A DNA stretch of 64,000 bases from Papaver somniferum (lineage: Eukaryota > Streptophyta > Magnoliopsida > Ranunculales > Papaveraceae). Position numbers and translations under genes: made by a program. The notes beneath the pieces were generated by a model. The model was not told where the DNA came from, ran no database searches, and saw nothing but the letters and a program-made list of their open reading frames with translations. Location: NCBI RefSeq assembly GCF_003573695.1, contig NW_020621936.1, positions 14,446,001-14,510,000 on the forward strand, given 5' to 3'. Positions 10,350 through 22,139 of this stretch are shown piece by piece (the first letter of the stretch is position 1; every line of letters begins with the position of its first letter).

Positions 10350-12689
10350 TGTTAGAGCATTACTCGGTCGAACTATCTCAAGCATGTTTGTCAATGTTAG
10401 TGATCAAAACTATAAGTCTTGATTTATAGTCTACTATAGCTAAGGTCTCAGACTAGGATAGAAAGTGTAGTCGAGCTCAAGAACTCCTTGGCAATCATCA
10501 TACAAGACGAAGGACTACTCAAGGAACCGGTGGATCTTCATCGACTAAAAGGTATGTGGAGACTTGAACTTATCTATCACTCAAAAGTCTATTTATCTCC
10601 TATCTTGAGACAAAAGTCGTTTTGCTATATAGACTTAGATTATACACATTTGCTATTTCGAGACGAGTTTATCTCGCCTATCTATTTCTCGAAATATGTG
10701 TTGGTAAGCTTTCTCTTTAACCAAGTTCATCTTTACCTAGTGACGAAAGTCATGACAAGTTTCAATCACTTTGGAAATTGCTTACTTTAACGAAAAATAG
10801 TTTGTGAATAACAACTATAGAATATCAACGTCCTCTAAGAATGTTCCAATGATTGAAATGAGAGTTTAGTTTATATAACCATTGGAGGATATAAGCATTG
10901 TTATGGAAACACATATATGTATAAGTCCTTATTCCTTGAACCGAAGTTTGCGAACTTTGTTGATCAAGATAACCAACATGGTGGCGTGAGCCAAGTCCGC
11001 GAACTGGTGGAAGTTCTTGTCCCGAGAATTTCTGTTGGAGTTTGTGAACTCCGTCCGGGAACTTAAGTCCGCGAACTTGAGTAGGTTATATCTAAAAACG
11101 ATGTTTGTGAACTTATTCTTATATAAACTAAGGAATGTAAATGCAAAACCGTGGCTATATAGTTCATGAACCGATTCGAGTGAATTAAATCGTTTTTGCT
11201 TCGATTGTGTCTTGTGTAGTTACATAAGATTTCCTTGCAATTGAACAACTCTCTAACTAGTTCATTTGAGTCACTTGAACTAGTTATGGTTAAGAAGAAT
11301 ATGGTTAATATGAAAGTGATCATATGGCTAACCATTTGGTTGACTATTGTTGAACCAACAAATGTACAAGTTTGGGTATGGTTACACAAGCCTAGAAACA
11401 TGCATTTCATTTGTGTGTAACAAGATAGTTTTCGATCTAACGTTTGAAAGATATTAGCTTGATCTAAATCAGGTTTTCATCTAACGGTGAATATTGAATG
11501 CTTTGTTACCAAGCTAACATTGATTACAAACCCTGATTTGAAAGACTATATAAGGGAGAACTCTAGCAACTAGGAAACCTAATCCCCACACCTTCTGTGT
11601 GATACTAGTTGTGCTAAGCTAGAGTCGATTCTCCTTGAACCTTTGGTTTCTTCTTCTAAACCAGGTTAATGACTTAAAGACTTCATTGGGATTGTTAAGC
11701 CATACCGATACTACTTTCTCGTAGTTGCGTGATCTGATTTTGTTGTATCTATCGTATGAGTACAATTGTAATAATTGGCTTGAGACTGATATCTTCGATA
11801 GGCAAGATATAAAAGAAAACACAAACACTTCGTCTCATCGTTTGTGATTCCACAATATCTTTTTCACTGCGTCGATTAGGATTATTTTGAGGTGATTGAT
11901 AATACTAGGATGTTCTTCGGGAATATAAGTCCGGTTTATCAATTGGTTCTTGTTCACCTTGATTTATCAAAAGACGGAACAAAACTCGTAGGTATATTCG
12001 TGGGAGACGGATTTATCTATTACCATAGACTTTTCTGTGTGATACAGATTTGTTTATTAAAGTCTTCGACTTTAGGTAGTAGCAACTCTTAGTTGTGGGT
12101 GAGATCAGCTAAGGAAATCAAGTACGTAGTATCCTGCTGGGATCAGAGACGTAGGAGCATAATTGTACCTTGGTCAGTGTGAGATTGATTGGGGTTCAAC
12201 TACAGGTCAAACCGAAGTTAATTTGGAGTAGGCTAGTGTTTGTAGCGGCTTAATACAGTGTGTGTTCAATCTGGACTAGGTCCCGGGGTTTTTTTGCATT
12301 TGTGGTTTCCTCGTTAACAAAATTATGGTGTCCGTGTTATTTCTTTTCCGCATTATATTTTGTTATAAAATTGAAATATCACAGGTTATGCGTTTTTCAA
12401 TCAATTAGAATATCCGACCTTTTGGTTGTTGATTTAAATTGATTGACACTTGGATATTGGTCTTTGGTACCATCCAAGTTATCTCTCTAGTATTTGATAA
12501 AGACTCGCAGATTTTTATTTGCTTGAGTATATATCAAATCGAGAGATTGAGATATAAACTCTTTGATATACTTTTTTATCTAGATTGAGTCTGACTGTCT
12601 AGTTGATTCTCTAGAAAGTATATTGGAGTTTTTCCATACAGAGTGCTAAGAGAAATATTGGGTGTGGTTATTGTATCCCCACTTTTTCA
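10350..12689 (+). repeat. 5' LTR of the gag-only element
   Basis: A 2340-bp direct repeat of 16788-19147. A likely promoter TATA box, CTATATAAGGG, is at 11546-11556, about 1.2 kb into the LTR. The words GGTCCCGGGG and TTTCCTCGTTAACAAAA near the end are shared with the LTR pieces at 6448-7629 and 62.4-62.85 kb, so they mark one family. Short ORFs here recur in the other LTR only because the repeat is duplicated. Confidence 0.9.
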
Positions 12690-12690
12690 A

Positions 12691-12703
12691 TTGATATTAG
12701 AGA
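12691..12703 (+). other. Primer-binding site, diverged tRNA-Met type
   Basis: TTGATATTAGAGA follows the LTR end after one base. It matches the usual TTGGTATCAGAGC of plant copia elements with three changes. The related element at 62.85 kb has the better-preserved TTAGTATCAGAGC. Confidence 0.6.
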
Positions 12704-12753
12704 AGGCAAATACATTAAAGACCTTACAAGTCTGTGTTTGTAGCGATCTGATT

Positions 12754-14236
12754 ATGGACGAGTCTATCTCTAATAACGTACCAGTTCAGAAATTACCAGA
12801 TGATTCTAAAAGCTTGGATTCACCTGAGAGAACTGTCTCATCTAAGTCAATATCTAAACATTCTGTTGATGTAAAAACTGTTGATTGGGAAACTTTCCTA
12901 GAAGAACAGTCGGATGAACTTTCTGATGAAGGTGATTCTGATATTGATAGAGATATTGATGAGGAAGTCTCAGAGTATTTTAAGTTTTTGGATTCGTGGA
13001 ATATGAAGAAGATTACAACTTCTCATGTCTCACCTCTTCTGACTCCTCTCTGTCGAGAAAACAAGAAATTGAGAAGATGTTACGCATGTGTTTATTTTTC
13101 GAATTGTTCTGACGAATCGATCCTCAAGGATTCTGAGGAAAACCTACGTATGAAGTCACTTGAATGTGATAATCTTATCAAAAATACTTTTTGTTGGAAG
13201 AGAAACTTGCAGAATCTGAAACAAGGCTTAACTCTCAACAAATTAGTTTTGATGACAGAGAAAGTGCTTGTCTCGCTCGAGAAAAACGCCTTGAGGATGA
13301 TTTAGCTGCTGCTCTTGATAAAATCAAGATGTTGGAAGATGACTTGAAAAGTTCAATACTAGTTCAAGAAAATTAACCACTATGCTAGGAGCAAGTAAAA
13401 ATCATCGTGATACACGAGGATTAGGCTATAAGGGAATAGATGCTCCAAGTATTAGCAAAGAGGTAAAATTTGTCAAGGCTAGTGATTCTTCTCAACAAAA
13501 GGTTTCCACTGATGGAAAAAGTAAAATACCTTCACCGGCAGTTAAGGTTCGAAAGAGCAAAGTATATCAACCTCCAAAGTCAGCACATACAAATCGAGGT
13601 AAGAACATTCCTTATGTTTGCCACTATTACGGAAATAAAGGTCACCTGGAAAGGAGATGTCATTTCCGTATAAGGAATGAGAAACTTCATGATGTTCTTG
13701 TTTGGGAATCACAAAAAGTTGTGAAACTAAAATCATACGTTAAGACTAATCCTCTTAACGTTACAGGTTGTAACTGTCCAACCCTTAGGCAAAGGAATCA
13801 GTGCAAGCCTAGATTTTCCTATAAACGTCATACAAATCCTTTTCACAATCGTAATGGTTATCAAAAGGATAACTTCGTAAAGACGAAGACAAGATCTGAT
13901 GCTCCCAATTGGAGAAAGACTAACTTGCAAAAGAATAGTCAATCCAATTCTCTTCCGGAAAATATTGAAGAGAGTAATGGGAAGAAGGTTTCAGTCGATC
14001 CTAAATGCACTCAAAAGTGGATACCAAAGAAATTCAACGATGTTTTGAGTGTGAAAAGGAATGATCTCCCAGAAAGTTCCATGACTATGGAGAAAGCAGT
14101 ATCCATGATGCTGGAACTTAAAGAGTTCTTTCGGAAGATGGATTTGGATGTGAAAGGTTCTAAAAGCGATCGATTTCATGATAATCCAAAAGTCACTTGT
14201 GTTGAGCAAGACATTGTTCACCTCAACACAACTTGA
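12754..14236 (+). pseudogene. Copia-like gag, two frameshifts
   Basis: The most plausible start is the ATG at 12754 (MDESISNN). The protein runs in three frames: 12754 to about 13190, about 13191-13376, and 13382-14236 (TGA). The first part is acidic (DEGDSDIDRDIDEE). The second is a coiled-coil-like, charged segment (EEKLAESETRL, LEDDLAAALDKIKMLEDD). The third begins with the copia-typical KLTTMLGASK and RGLGYKG words. It carries a CCHC-like knuckle CHYYGNKGHLERRC in which the second cysteine is tyrosine, followed by the common KCTQKWIPK word. The two frameshifts and the lost cysteine suggest it is inactive. No protease or pol follows. Confidence 0.75.
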
Positions 14237-16772
14237 GTGTGTTGTAAGTGTATCCTCACCAAGGAATGCCCTGTTATGTATACAGTGAGGGAAGCACGAA
14301 AATTGGGGTGCACAAATTATGTTTGGTAAGGCTGTAGAATTCAACTGGATTCATCTAAAAAGGTATGTCTATGCAAGATTTGTACTTTTATTTTCTTAGA
14401 GAACTTATAATGATTCACATACCTTTCTTATCGTTCTTTTCTACCTAACTTGATTTGTGTTTAAAGTTCTTAAATGTTTAGGTTTGAAAATAATAGTTCG
14501 GGATGTTTGGACTTCATGGTACACATACCAAGTATGCATACCATCATTTAAGTCAAAATCCAGGGGTTTAAGTTCGCATACCCAGTTTGCAAACTGCTCC
14601 AAGTCATGAAAATTCATTTGCAAACCCGATGCATACTTGCATGTAGACGTCGATATTCGGTAAACTTGTTTTGGCCTTAATTTCTTCGTCCAAACTCAGA
14701 ATGACCTCATTCTTTTTGCATTCTCTTCATGTTTTATTTCTCTTCAAAATGGAGATGAGAATTTCTGAATTTGGATGAGTTAAGATTGGTATTTGTCCTG
14801 TCTCTGTTTTTGAGTGTTTTGCTCCGTTTTGTTGCACTTGTTCCACTTCTCTTGGATTTGGGAACTTGTATTCTTGGAGTACTACTCTTCTAAGCTCATT
14901 GTAGCTTTTACAAGAATGTTGTTGGTGAATCACAAAGAAGGAAGTTCAAGAATGGGAAGTAACACGCATTATTATGGGATTCTTGAATGTTCACAATCAT
15001 TTTATGTGAACTATGGTGCATGGTTGTTAATGACATTGTATGTTCTTCTTTGTTAAGAAAATCTTTTTATATGCCTTCTGTAGCTATTCTTGGTGTAAAT
15101 CCGAGCGGAAAAGATTGATTCTACCCTCTAAGGACAAATCATCTTATATGTGCATTACGAGTTTGTCTTGTTGCCTAGGAAACTTCTTATGAGAATTTAT
15201 TCTTATTTTTGAGAAGGATTACTAGAGTTTGGAATAACCATTATTGTGATTACACATTGCTATGTCCAACGTTTTTCATCTTCATGTTTTTAGATTTATT
15301 GGTTTAAATTCTAAATTTGTTTGGAAGATGATTTTTGCAGTATTAATCTTTATGGTTTTATATATTGCAATATTGTTATGGGATATGTGTGTTTGCGTCT
15401 GTGAACTATGATTGCCCCATACCTTGTCAAAAGTAAAGTCTTTCGTACGTCGATATGCATGTATTGATAAAAGAATGAATAAACTTTTGACATATACAAA
15501 AGTTAAGCCTATTGTGTCAATTATTGATGGAAGATAGGTTAAAATATTTTGTTTGCAAGGATTATGTCTATTGAATGTCGCTATGCTAATAGTGATGGAA
15601 AATAGAATGAATCCTTGTGTTTTCCGCAGTATAGATCTTCCCTGATCCATATTTTATGTATTACTGTGAGGCTCCGTAAAGTGTCTTATGTTGAGCACTA
15701 AAATGGCCAAGTTGATTATTTTTATGATTAGCTTTGTTGTTGTTCCGCGAGATACTTTATGTCGAGCATATTCAACTAAATTAATCATCTTGTTTGGTTA
15801 TTTAGTTGTTGCTCCGTAAGTTTTCTTATGACGAGCATGACCAATCAAATTGATTACTTTTGTGATTAGTTTGGTTGTGTATTTCAATTAGATTAATTAT
15901 GGGTTCTCTTGTGATTAATCTAATTGTATATTTTTGAGTCTCCATAAGTTCACTTATGTTGAGCATTTTCGAATGAATTAATTATGAGTTCTCTTATGGT
16001 TAATTTAATTGAATATTTTGGATTCAAATTCATACTTGTATGTGATTTATTATGTCCAAAGAAATCCTTCTTTTCTTTCGAAATTAAGGTCGCTCTTGTT
16101 GTTCTTTCGGGAATGACATTTTATGGGGGAAAGTTCTTAATTGAATTTGTGCTTAATTGCTAAATCTTTGTGGGGAGTGCAGCTGTGGAATATTATAGGG
16201 GTTATCTTGTATCTTTACAAACTCCTTGATGAATGCATTTAGCTTCGGCTTTATGATTGCATCTAAATAAGATGATATATTTTTGCTTTCTTTTGGTCAA
16301 GAAATGTCTCTTTCGGAAATTTCATTAGGATCCCGTTCTTGTACCTTTGCCAATTTTATTGACAAAAGGAGGGAGAATTAATATGTAGTTCACACTACAA
16401 ATACATATGGTTTTCGGATCATTATGTAAGGGGGAGTGGTTTCCATGTGATATGGAGTATTGACTAAGGGGGAGTGATACATATCACCATAGTATTGTTG
16501 TTGAAGTTGTGATACAATTGAACTTTGACGATGTGTAATGATATTATGACACTGTATAACAATGATTGAGAACTCTTGTTTTCTCGTTGTTATAGCTATG
16601 AATTTTCAACAACGATGATGCTGAACATACAACCTTTGGGATCATTGGAGTACTTGGAAGTGACGAAGATTTCAAGTAATGTTGAAGATTAGGCGTATGG
16701 AATAGGTGCTACAAAAGTTAATTTATTTATTTTTTGTATTCCATATGTATTGATAGTTTTGTCACTAAAATT
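14237..16772 (+). other. Non-coding interior of the gag-only element with degenerate repeats
   Basis: There is no ORF with a recognisable domain. From about 15670 to 16020 a degenerate unit of 80-100 bp recurs about five times. It is built around CTCCGTAAG..TCTTATG..GAGCA and an ATTAAT/GATTA-rich stretch. The segment occupies the place where pol would lie in an autonomous relative. Confidence 0.5.
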
Positions 16773-16787
16773 GACAAAGGGGGAGAT
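16773..16787 (+). other. Polypurine tract
   Basis: GACAAAGGGGGAGAT sits immediately before the 3' LTR (TGTTATAGC). This is the typical copia-type tract. Confidence 0.8.
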
Positions 16788-19147
16788 TGTTATAGCATTG
16801 CTCGGTTGAACTCGCATGCGTTGCTATCTCAAGCATGTTTGTCAATGTTAGTGATCAAAACTATAAGTCTTGATTTCTAGTATACTATAGATAAGGTCTC
16901 GGACTAGGATAGAAAGTGTAGTTGAGCTCAAAAACTCCATGAAAATCATCATACAAGACGAAGGACTACTCAAGGAACCGGTGGATCTTCATCGACTAAA
17001 AGGTATGTGGAGATTTGAACTTATCTATCACTCAAAAGTCTATTTATCTCCTATCTTGAGACAAAAGTCGTTTTGCTATATAGACTTAGATTATACACAT
17101 TTCCTATTTCGAGACGAGTTTATCTCGCCTATCTATTTCTCGAAATATGTGTTGGTAAGCTTTCGCTTTAACCAAGTTCATCTTTACCTAGTGACGAAAG
17201 TCATGACAAGTTTCAATCACTTCGGAAATTGCTTACTTTAACGAAAAATAGTTTGTGAATAACAACTATAGAATATCAACGTCCTCTAAGAATGTTCCAA
17301 TGATTGAAATGAGAGTTTAGTTTATATAACCATTGGAGGATATAAGCATTGTTATGGAAACACATATATGTATAAGTCCTTATTCCTTGAACCGAAGTTT
17401 GCGAACTTTGTTGATCAAGAGAACCAACATGGTGGCGTGAGCCAAGTCCGCGAACTGGTGGAAGTTCTTGTCCCGAGAATTTCTGCTGGATTTTGTGAAC
17501 TCCGTCCGGGAACTTAAGTCCGCGAACCCAGTCCGCGAACTTGAGTAGGTTATATCTAAAAACGATGTTTGTAAACTTATTCTTATATAAACTAAGGCAT
17601 GCAAATGCAAACCGTGGATATATAGTTCATGAACCGATTCGAGTGAATCAAATCGTTTTTGCTTCAATTGTGTCTTGTGTAGTTACATAAGGTTTCCTTG
17701 CAATTGAACAACTCTCTAACTAGTTCATTTGAGTCACTTGAACTAGTTATGGTGAAGAAAAATATGGTTGATATGAAAGTAATCATATGGCTAACCATTT
17801 GGTTGACTATTGTTGAACCAACAAATGTACAAGTTTGGGTACGATTACACAAGCCTAGAAACGTGCATTTCATTTGTGTGTAACAAGCTAATTTTCGATC
17901 TAACGGTTGAAAGATATTAGATTGAATCTAAATCAGGTTTTCATATAACGGTGAATTTGAATGCTTTGTTACCAAGCTAACATTGATTACAAACCCTGAT
18001 TTGAAAGACTATATAAGGGAGAACTCTAGCAACTGGGAAACCTAATCCCCACACCTTCTGTGTGATACTAGTTGTGCTAAGATAGAGTCGATTCTCCTTT
18101 AACCTTTAGTTTCTTCTTCTAAACCAGGTTAACGACTTAAAGACTTCATTGGGATTGTGAAGCCAGACCGATACTACTTTCTCGTAGTTGTGTGATCTGA
18201 TCTTGTTGTTTCTATCGTACGAGTACAATTATAATAATTGGCTTGAGATTGATATCTCCGGTAGGCAAGATATAAAAGAAATCACAAACACTTCATCTCA
18301 TCGTTTGTGATTCCGCAATATCTTTTTTCGCTGCGTCGATTAGGATTATTGTGAGGTGATTGATAATACTAGGCTGTTCTTCGGGAATATAAGTCTGGTT
18401 TATCAATTGGTTCTTGTTCACCTTGATTTATCAAAAGACGGAACAAAACTCGTAGGTATATTCGAGGGAGACGGATTTATCAATTACCGTAGAATTTTCA
18501 GTGTGATACAAATTTGTTTATTAAAGTCTTCGACTTTGGGTCGTAGCAACTCTTAGTTGTGGGTGAGATCAGCTAAGGGAATCAAGTACGTACTATCCTG
18601 CTGGGATCAGAGACGTAGGAGCATAATTGTACCTTGGATCAGTGTGAGATTTATTGGGGTTCAACTAAAGTCCAGACCGAAGTTAATTTGGAGTAGGCTA
18701 GTGTCTGTAGCGGCTTAATACAATGTGTGTTCAATTTGGACTAGGTCCCGGGGTTTTTCTGCATTTGCAGTTTCCTCGTTAACAAAATTCTTGTGTCTGT
18801 GTTATTTCATTTCCGCATTATATTTTGTTATATAGTTGAAATATCACAGGTTGTGCTTTGTTAAATCAATTAGAATATCCGACCTTTTGGTTGTTGATTG
18901 AAATTGATTGACACTTGGATATTGGTCTTTGGTACCATCCAAGTTCTCTCTCTTTGATAAAGACTAGCAGATTTCTATTTGCTTGAGTAAAGATCAAATT
19001 GAGAGATTGAGATATACATTCTTTGATATACTTTTATCTAGATTGAGTCTGACTGTCTAGTTGATTCTCTAGAAAGTATATTGGAATTTGTCCATACATA
19101 TTGCTAAGCGAAATATTGGGTGTGTTGTTGTACCCCACTTTTTCAGT
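16788..19147 (+). repeat. 3' LTR of the gag-only element
   Basis: A 2360-bp repeat of the 5' LTR, ending TACCCCACTTTTTCA. The TATA-like CTATATAAGGG recurs near 18010. It is followed by the target duplication GTTCC. Confidence 0.9.
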
Positions 19148-19152
19148 TCCCA

Positions 19153-20010
19153 TAAGTGACTGCCAAGTAGGGGAAGGCTAGAAAATATCATAAAAGATAT
19201 TGATAAGTCTCGTCCTTTTTATAATCAAAGGGAATAATAGATTCAAGAAATTTTTATAGATTTCCAAATAGTTCAGCGAATCTGGTTTGCCATGGATACT
19301 GCTTAGCTCAATAACTTTGAAATGTAAACTTTAATGAATGGTTAAGGTCTTGGTTTGATAATTCTAACTTTGGAAATACTTCACATCAGCTTTGTTGAAT
19401 ACTTATTTGTTTAACTCCGTGGTTTATGTGGAAACGAAGATATATTGTTGTAATTGAAAATGTGTGTGTCAATTTAATTGGACTTGTTACTCAATTGAGT
19501 AATTTCATCAAAAAATGTGAAAATTCTTTGAATATCTGGCGAATCCAATAGCTCATTGGAAATCTCCTATCAATGATGAAATTAAATTGAATTTCGATAC
19601 TTCATATGTTAAAGGGTCCAATAGTTGCAATGAGACTAATACAACGTGTATGTGCATGGAAATTTGACGGACAAAAATGTGGCATCTCAAGTGCAGTGGA
19701 CGGGAAAAAAGTGGAAGCTTTAGCTATATTTAACGGTTTTACCAGAATTGAGTTTTGAATTTGTAAAAGGATTACCAACAGGTATGTCAGTATTCACTTG
19801 TTGTGTTAGAAACTAAGCTTTTTCGAAAGTTGAATTCTTTTCTAATTTTTTTTACCATATCAAGATTGGTTACACTGCTCTGTCTGACTAGGTTTGCTTG
19901 GATGATCACAACAACATATATACAAGGAAACTTATTTATTGATTTTATGCAAATGACCTCACAACCCTGTAGCATCACATCTTCTGAGGTTTAGTGTTTC
20001 TTTCGAGAAT
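19153..20010 (+). pseudogene. L1-type LINE: RNase H region, continuation of the interrupted element
   Basis: After the target duplication the L1 reading resumes. Around 19565-19660 an RNase H-like start is readable (KSPINDEIKLNFDTSYVKGS, where the usual block is KLNFDGA). It is followed by broken frames to about 20 kb. No poly(A) tail is obvious, so the 3' limit is approximate. Confidence 0.55.
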
Positions 20011-20649
20011 TTTGCATGAATTTTCTACCAAAAGTTGAGTCCTTATTGTTGAGCACCGTTTAGTGTTAAATGGACAACTATGCATATTCTTGAAGATCTT
20101 CTTGTAGATTGAATTATATTAGGAAATGAAAATGTTCTTTTAGTATTAGAAATACTAATAATGTGGTTGATGCTCAAGAATCACAACCTATATCCGATAG
20201 GAATCATAACCTAGTTTTACATGGATTTTTTCATTTTAGTTGTTGAAGACGATAATTACATCCTCTTCTTACCTTTGATGTTGTTGTATCTGATAACACA
20301 AAAATCAAATCTTTAAAGTCAATTTCAATTTCAAACCCTAATTTCATCAATTCTTTTTTGATTTTTTTTTTTTGGTTCTCTATTTGTTCACATTTTTTTT
20401 ATCTTTGGAGAGTATGATATAGTAAATTTTGATTTGTATGATTTTTTTTAATCCTTACATCTATCTTTTCATTTCCTCAGTAAACAGGAAAGAGAAAAAC
20501 ACTGAGATAGTTTATGTACCTGCCTAGAAAATGAAAAATCCCTACGTGACAAAATAAGATATTTTGAAGTAAAATGAAAAATCCCTTACCCAACTATTTT
20601 CCTTAATGTTTAATCAAGTTAATCCCGAAATCAACTAACGTTAATTCAT
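20010..20649. other. AT-rich intergenic stretch
   Basis: T-rich and A-rich runs, for example around 20352-20372 and 20393-20402, with no supported gene. The left boundary of the next transposon should fall in or near here, but I found no inverted terminus matching its right end. Confidence 0.4.
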
Positions 20650-21133
20650 CATCAAAACTTGAAGCAAAAAAATCACGAAGTCAACCCAGAATTGGTGGAT
20701 GTTCGTATACTCGTATACGAATTATGGGTTGATGTTTTTATTTCAAGATGTACACCAATAATCGTTCCATATGGTTTACCATGTAGACCGATTAGTGGAA
20801 ATGAAGCTTATAAATGTACATATACAACCGATTTTTGTAAACAAAATATTCATTTATAGTTTGGGGAAATCATCACATTACATAGTTTATGAAATTAGCG
20901 CATTACATAGACAATTCCATATGCAAATTCTTGAATCTCACACATCAATACATCGTCAATGAACCTCCAAGCATGACGATATAACACCCATATTTCTTGT
21001 GGTGAATGAACTTTCCTTTCCCATGTCGTATTCGCCATAGGGCATTGAACCATTCCAGCTGAAATGAAATGAATTATTCAATATTGTATGCTAACATAAA
21101 AACGATGAGATATGTATTAAAATATCGGATTAC

Positions 21134-21439
21134 TCACTTTTCAAGAGGAAGAGCTTGTGGATGATGGTTGTTCACCATTTTTCTAACTTTAACATACTCT
21201 CGCATTGTTATTTTTATGTATCCGAATCGGTACGCTAAGTCTCTCCATATACGATTTTTTGGATTCGTGGTGCACTCATAATAGAACTTTTTGACTCTCT
21301 TCCAAAATATTGAATATAGTTCGTTGGGACGCCCTTGGAAGGCGGGAATGAACGATTTCACAAGATGCATATCTTCTTCCGGATCCCAATCCATTTTCCA
21401 GGCTCTTTTTGAGGAGTAGATGAAGTACAAGTAGCTCAA
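21134..21439 (-). pseudogene. SANT/trihelix-like transposon accessory protein
   Basis: The N-terminal exon is readable from about the ATG at 21391 (MDWDPEEDMHLVKSF) or 21439. It shows the tryptophan/acidic start and aromatic spacing of SANT/trihelix-type DNA-binding domains. It aligns with the small protein at 48136-47825 through EED, F, T.NP.NR, a leucine/arginine/glycine cluster (LAYRFG vs LYVRYG), and a C-terminal E(Y/F)....R.M. A GTGAGT at the end of the frame and a TTTCAG about 90 bases further suggest an intron followed by a short second exon near 21064. What the protein binds is unknown; the repeated motifs around it are candidates. Confidence 0.5.
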
Positions 21440-22139
21440 AGTTGCAAGTTTGAGGAAAAATGTGCTTGAGAATAAGGTTGTCTTTATATAGATGAAGACT
21501 TAACGGTCATATTTTTTGAAATCAATCCACACGATCGACTTTTATGTATGTCCATATAGACCGATTATGGCATTTCAAAAAACATAATCGGTTTATAATA
21601 TTGCACATGTAATCTAATTTTGTCAAAAAAATACAAGAAATGGCAGTTTTTCTTAGAAGAATAGGATTATATATACCAAAACATAGAACCATTCTGCTGG
21701 AATGTGAGAATTTTTAATTTTTTTTCCTCAAAATTGATGTATATAAATGTCATATACAGACCGATCATGTACCACTGGAAAAAAAAGAATGAAATTTCAG
21801 AATTGGTCTAAGTAGTATACAATACAGACCGATTCTGAACTTGGAATTCTGGGAACAAGGTACAATCGGTTGTTATGTAGTAATACGTAAACCGATTATG
21901 ACTAAATGAACATTTAGAATACCTGTATTTTTGGCCCAAATTGTAGTCCTTTTGCCGCGTCTTAGGAAAACACACCGGTTTTAAAACCAACTAAACACAT
22001 AGATTTATAGACTAACGAAAATAACATAACATAATCCGAACAAAAGTAAGTTCAAGACATAAGTTTTGACTCTGTAATTATCCATACAGTTAAAGACATA
22101 AGTTTCGAAGACAAAGAAACCATTCATGTATTATCTTCA

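Larger units (their letters stand above)
10350..19147 (+). mobile_element. Non-autonomous LTR retrotransposon (copia-like, gag-only) with about 2.35-kb LTRs
   Basis: All landmarks of an insertion are visible: the LTR pair 10350-12689 and 16788-19147, each beginning TGTTA and ending TTTTTCA, the 5-bp target duplication GTTCC at 10345-10349 and 19148-19152, a tRNA-Met-type primer site after the 5' LTR, and a purine tract before the 3' LTR. The 4.1-kb interior has only gag-like coding sequence; reverse transcriptase, integrase and protease are absent. The rest is AT-rich non-coding DNA. It must depend on a partner element. It sits inside an L1 LINE. The LTRs are still very similar, with small differences such as an extra CTCGCATGCG near the start of the 3' copy. 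Confidence 0.92.

Noticed and set aside
10488..10790. 100-codon ORF repeated at 16939-17241
   Set aside because: Both copies lie at the same position of the two LTRs of one element; duplication reflects the LTR and not a conserved gene.
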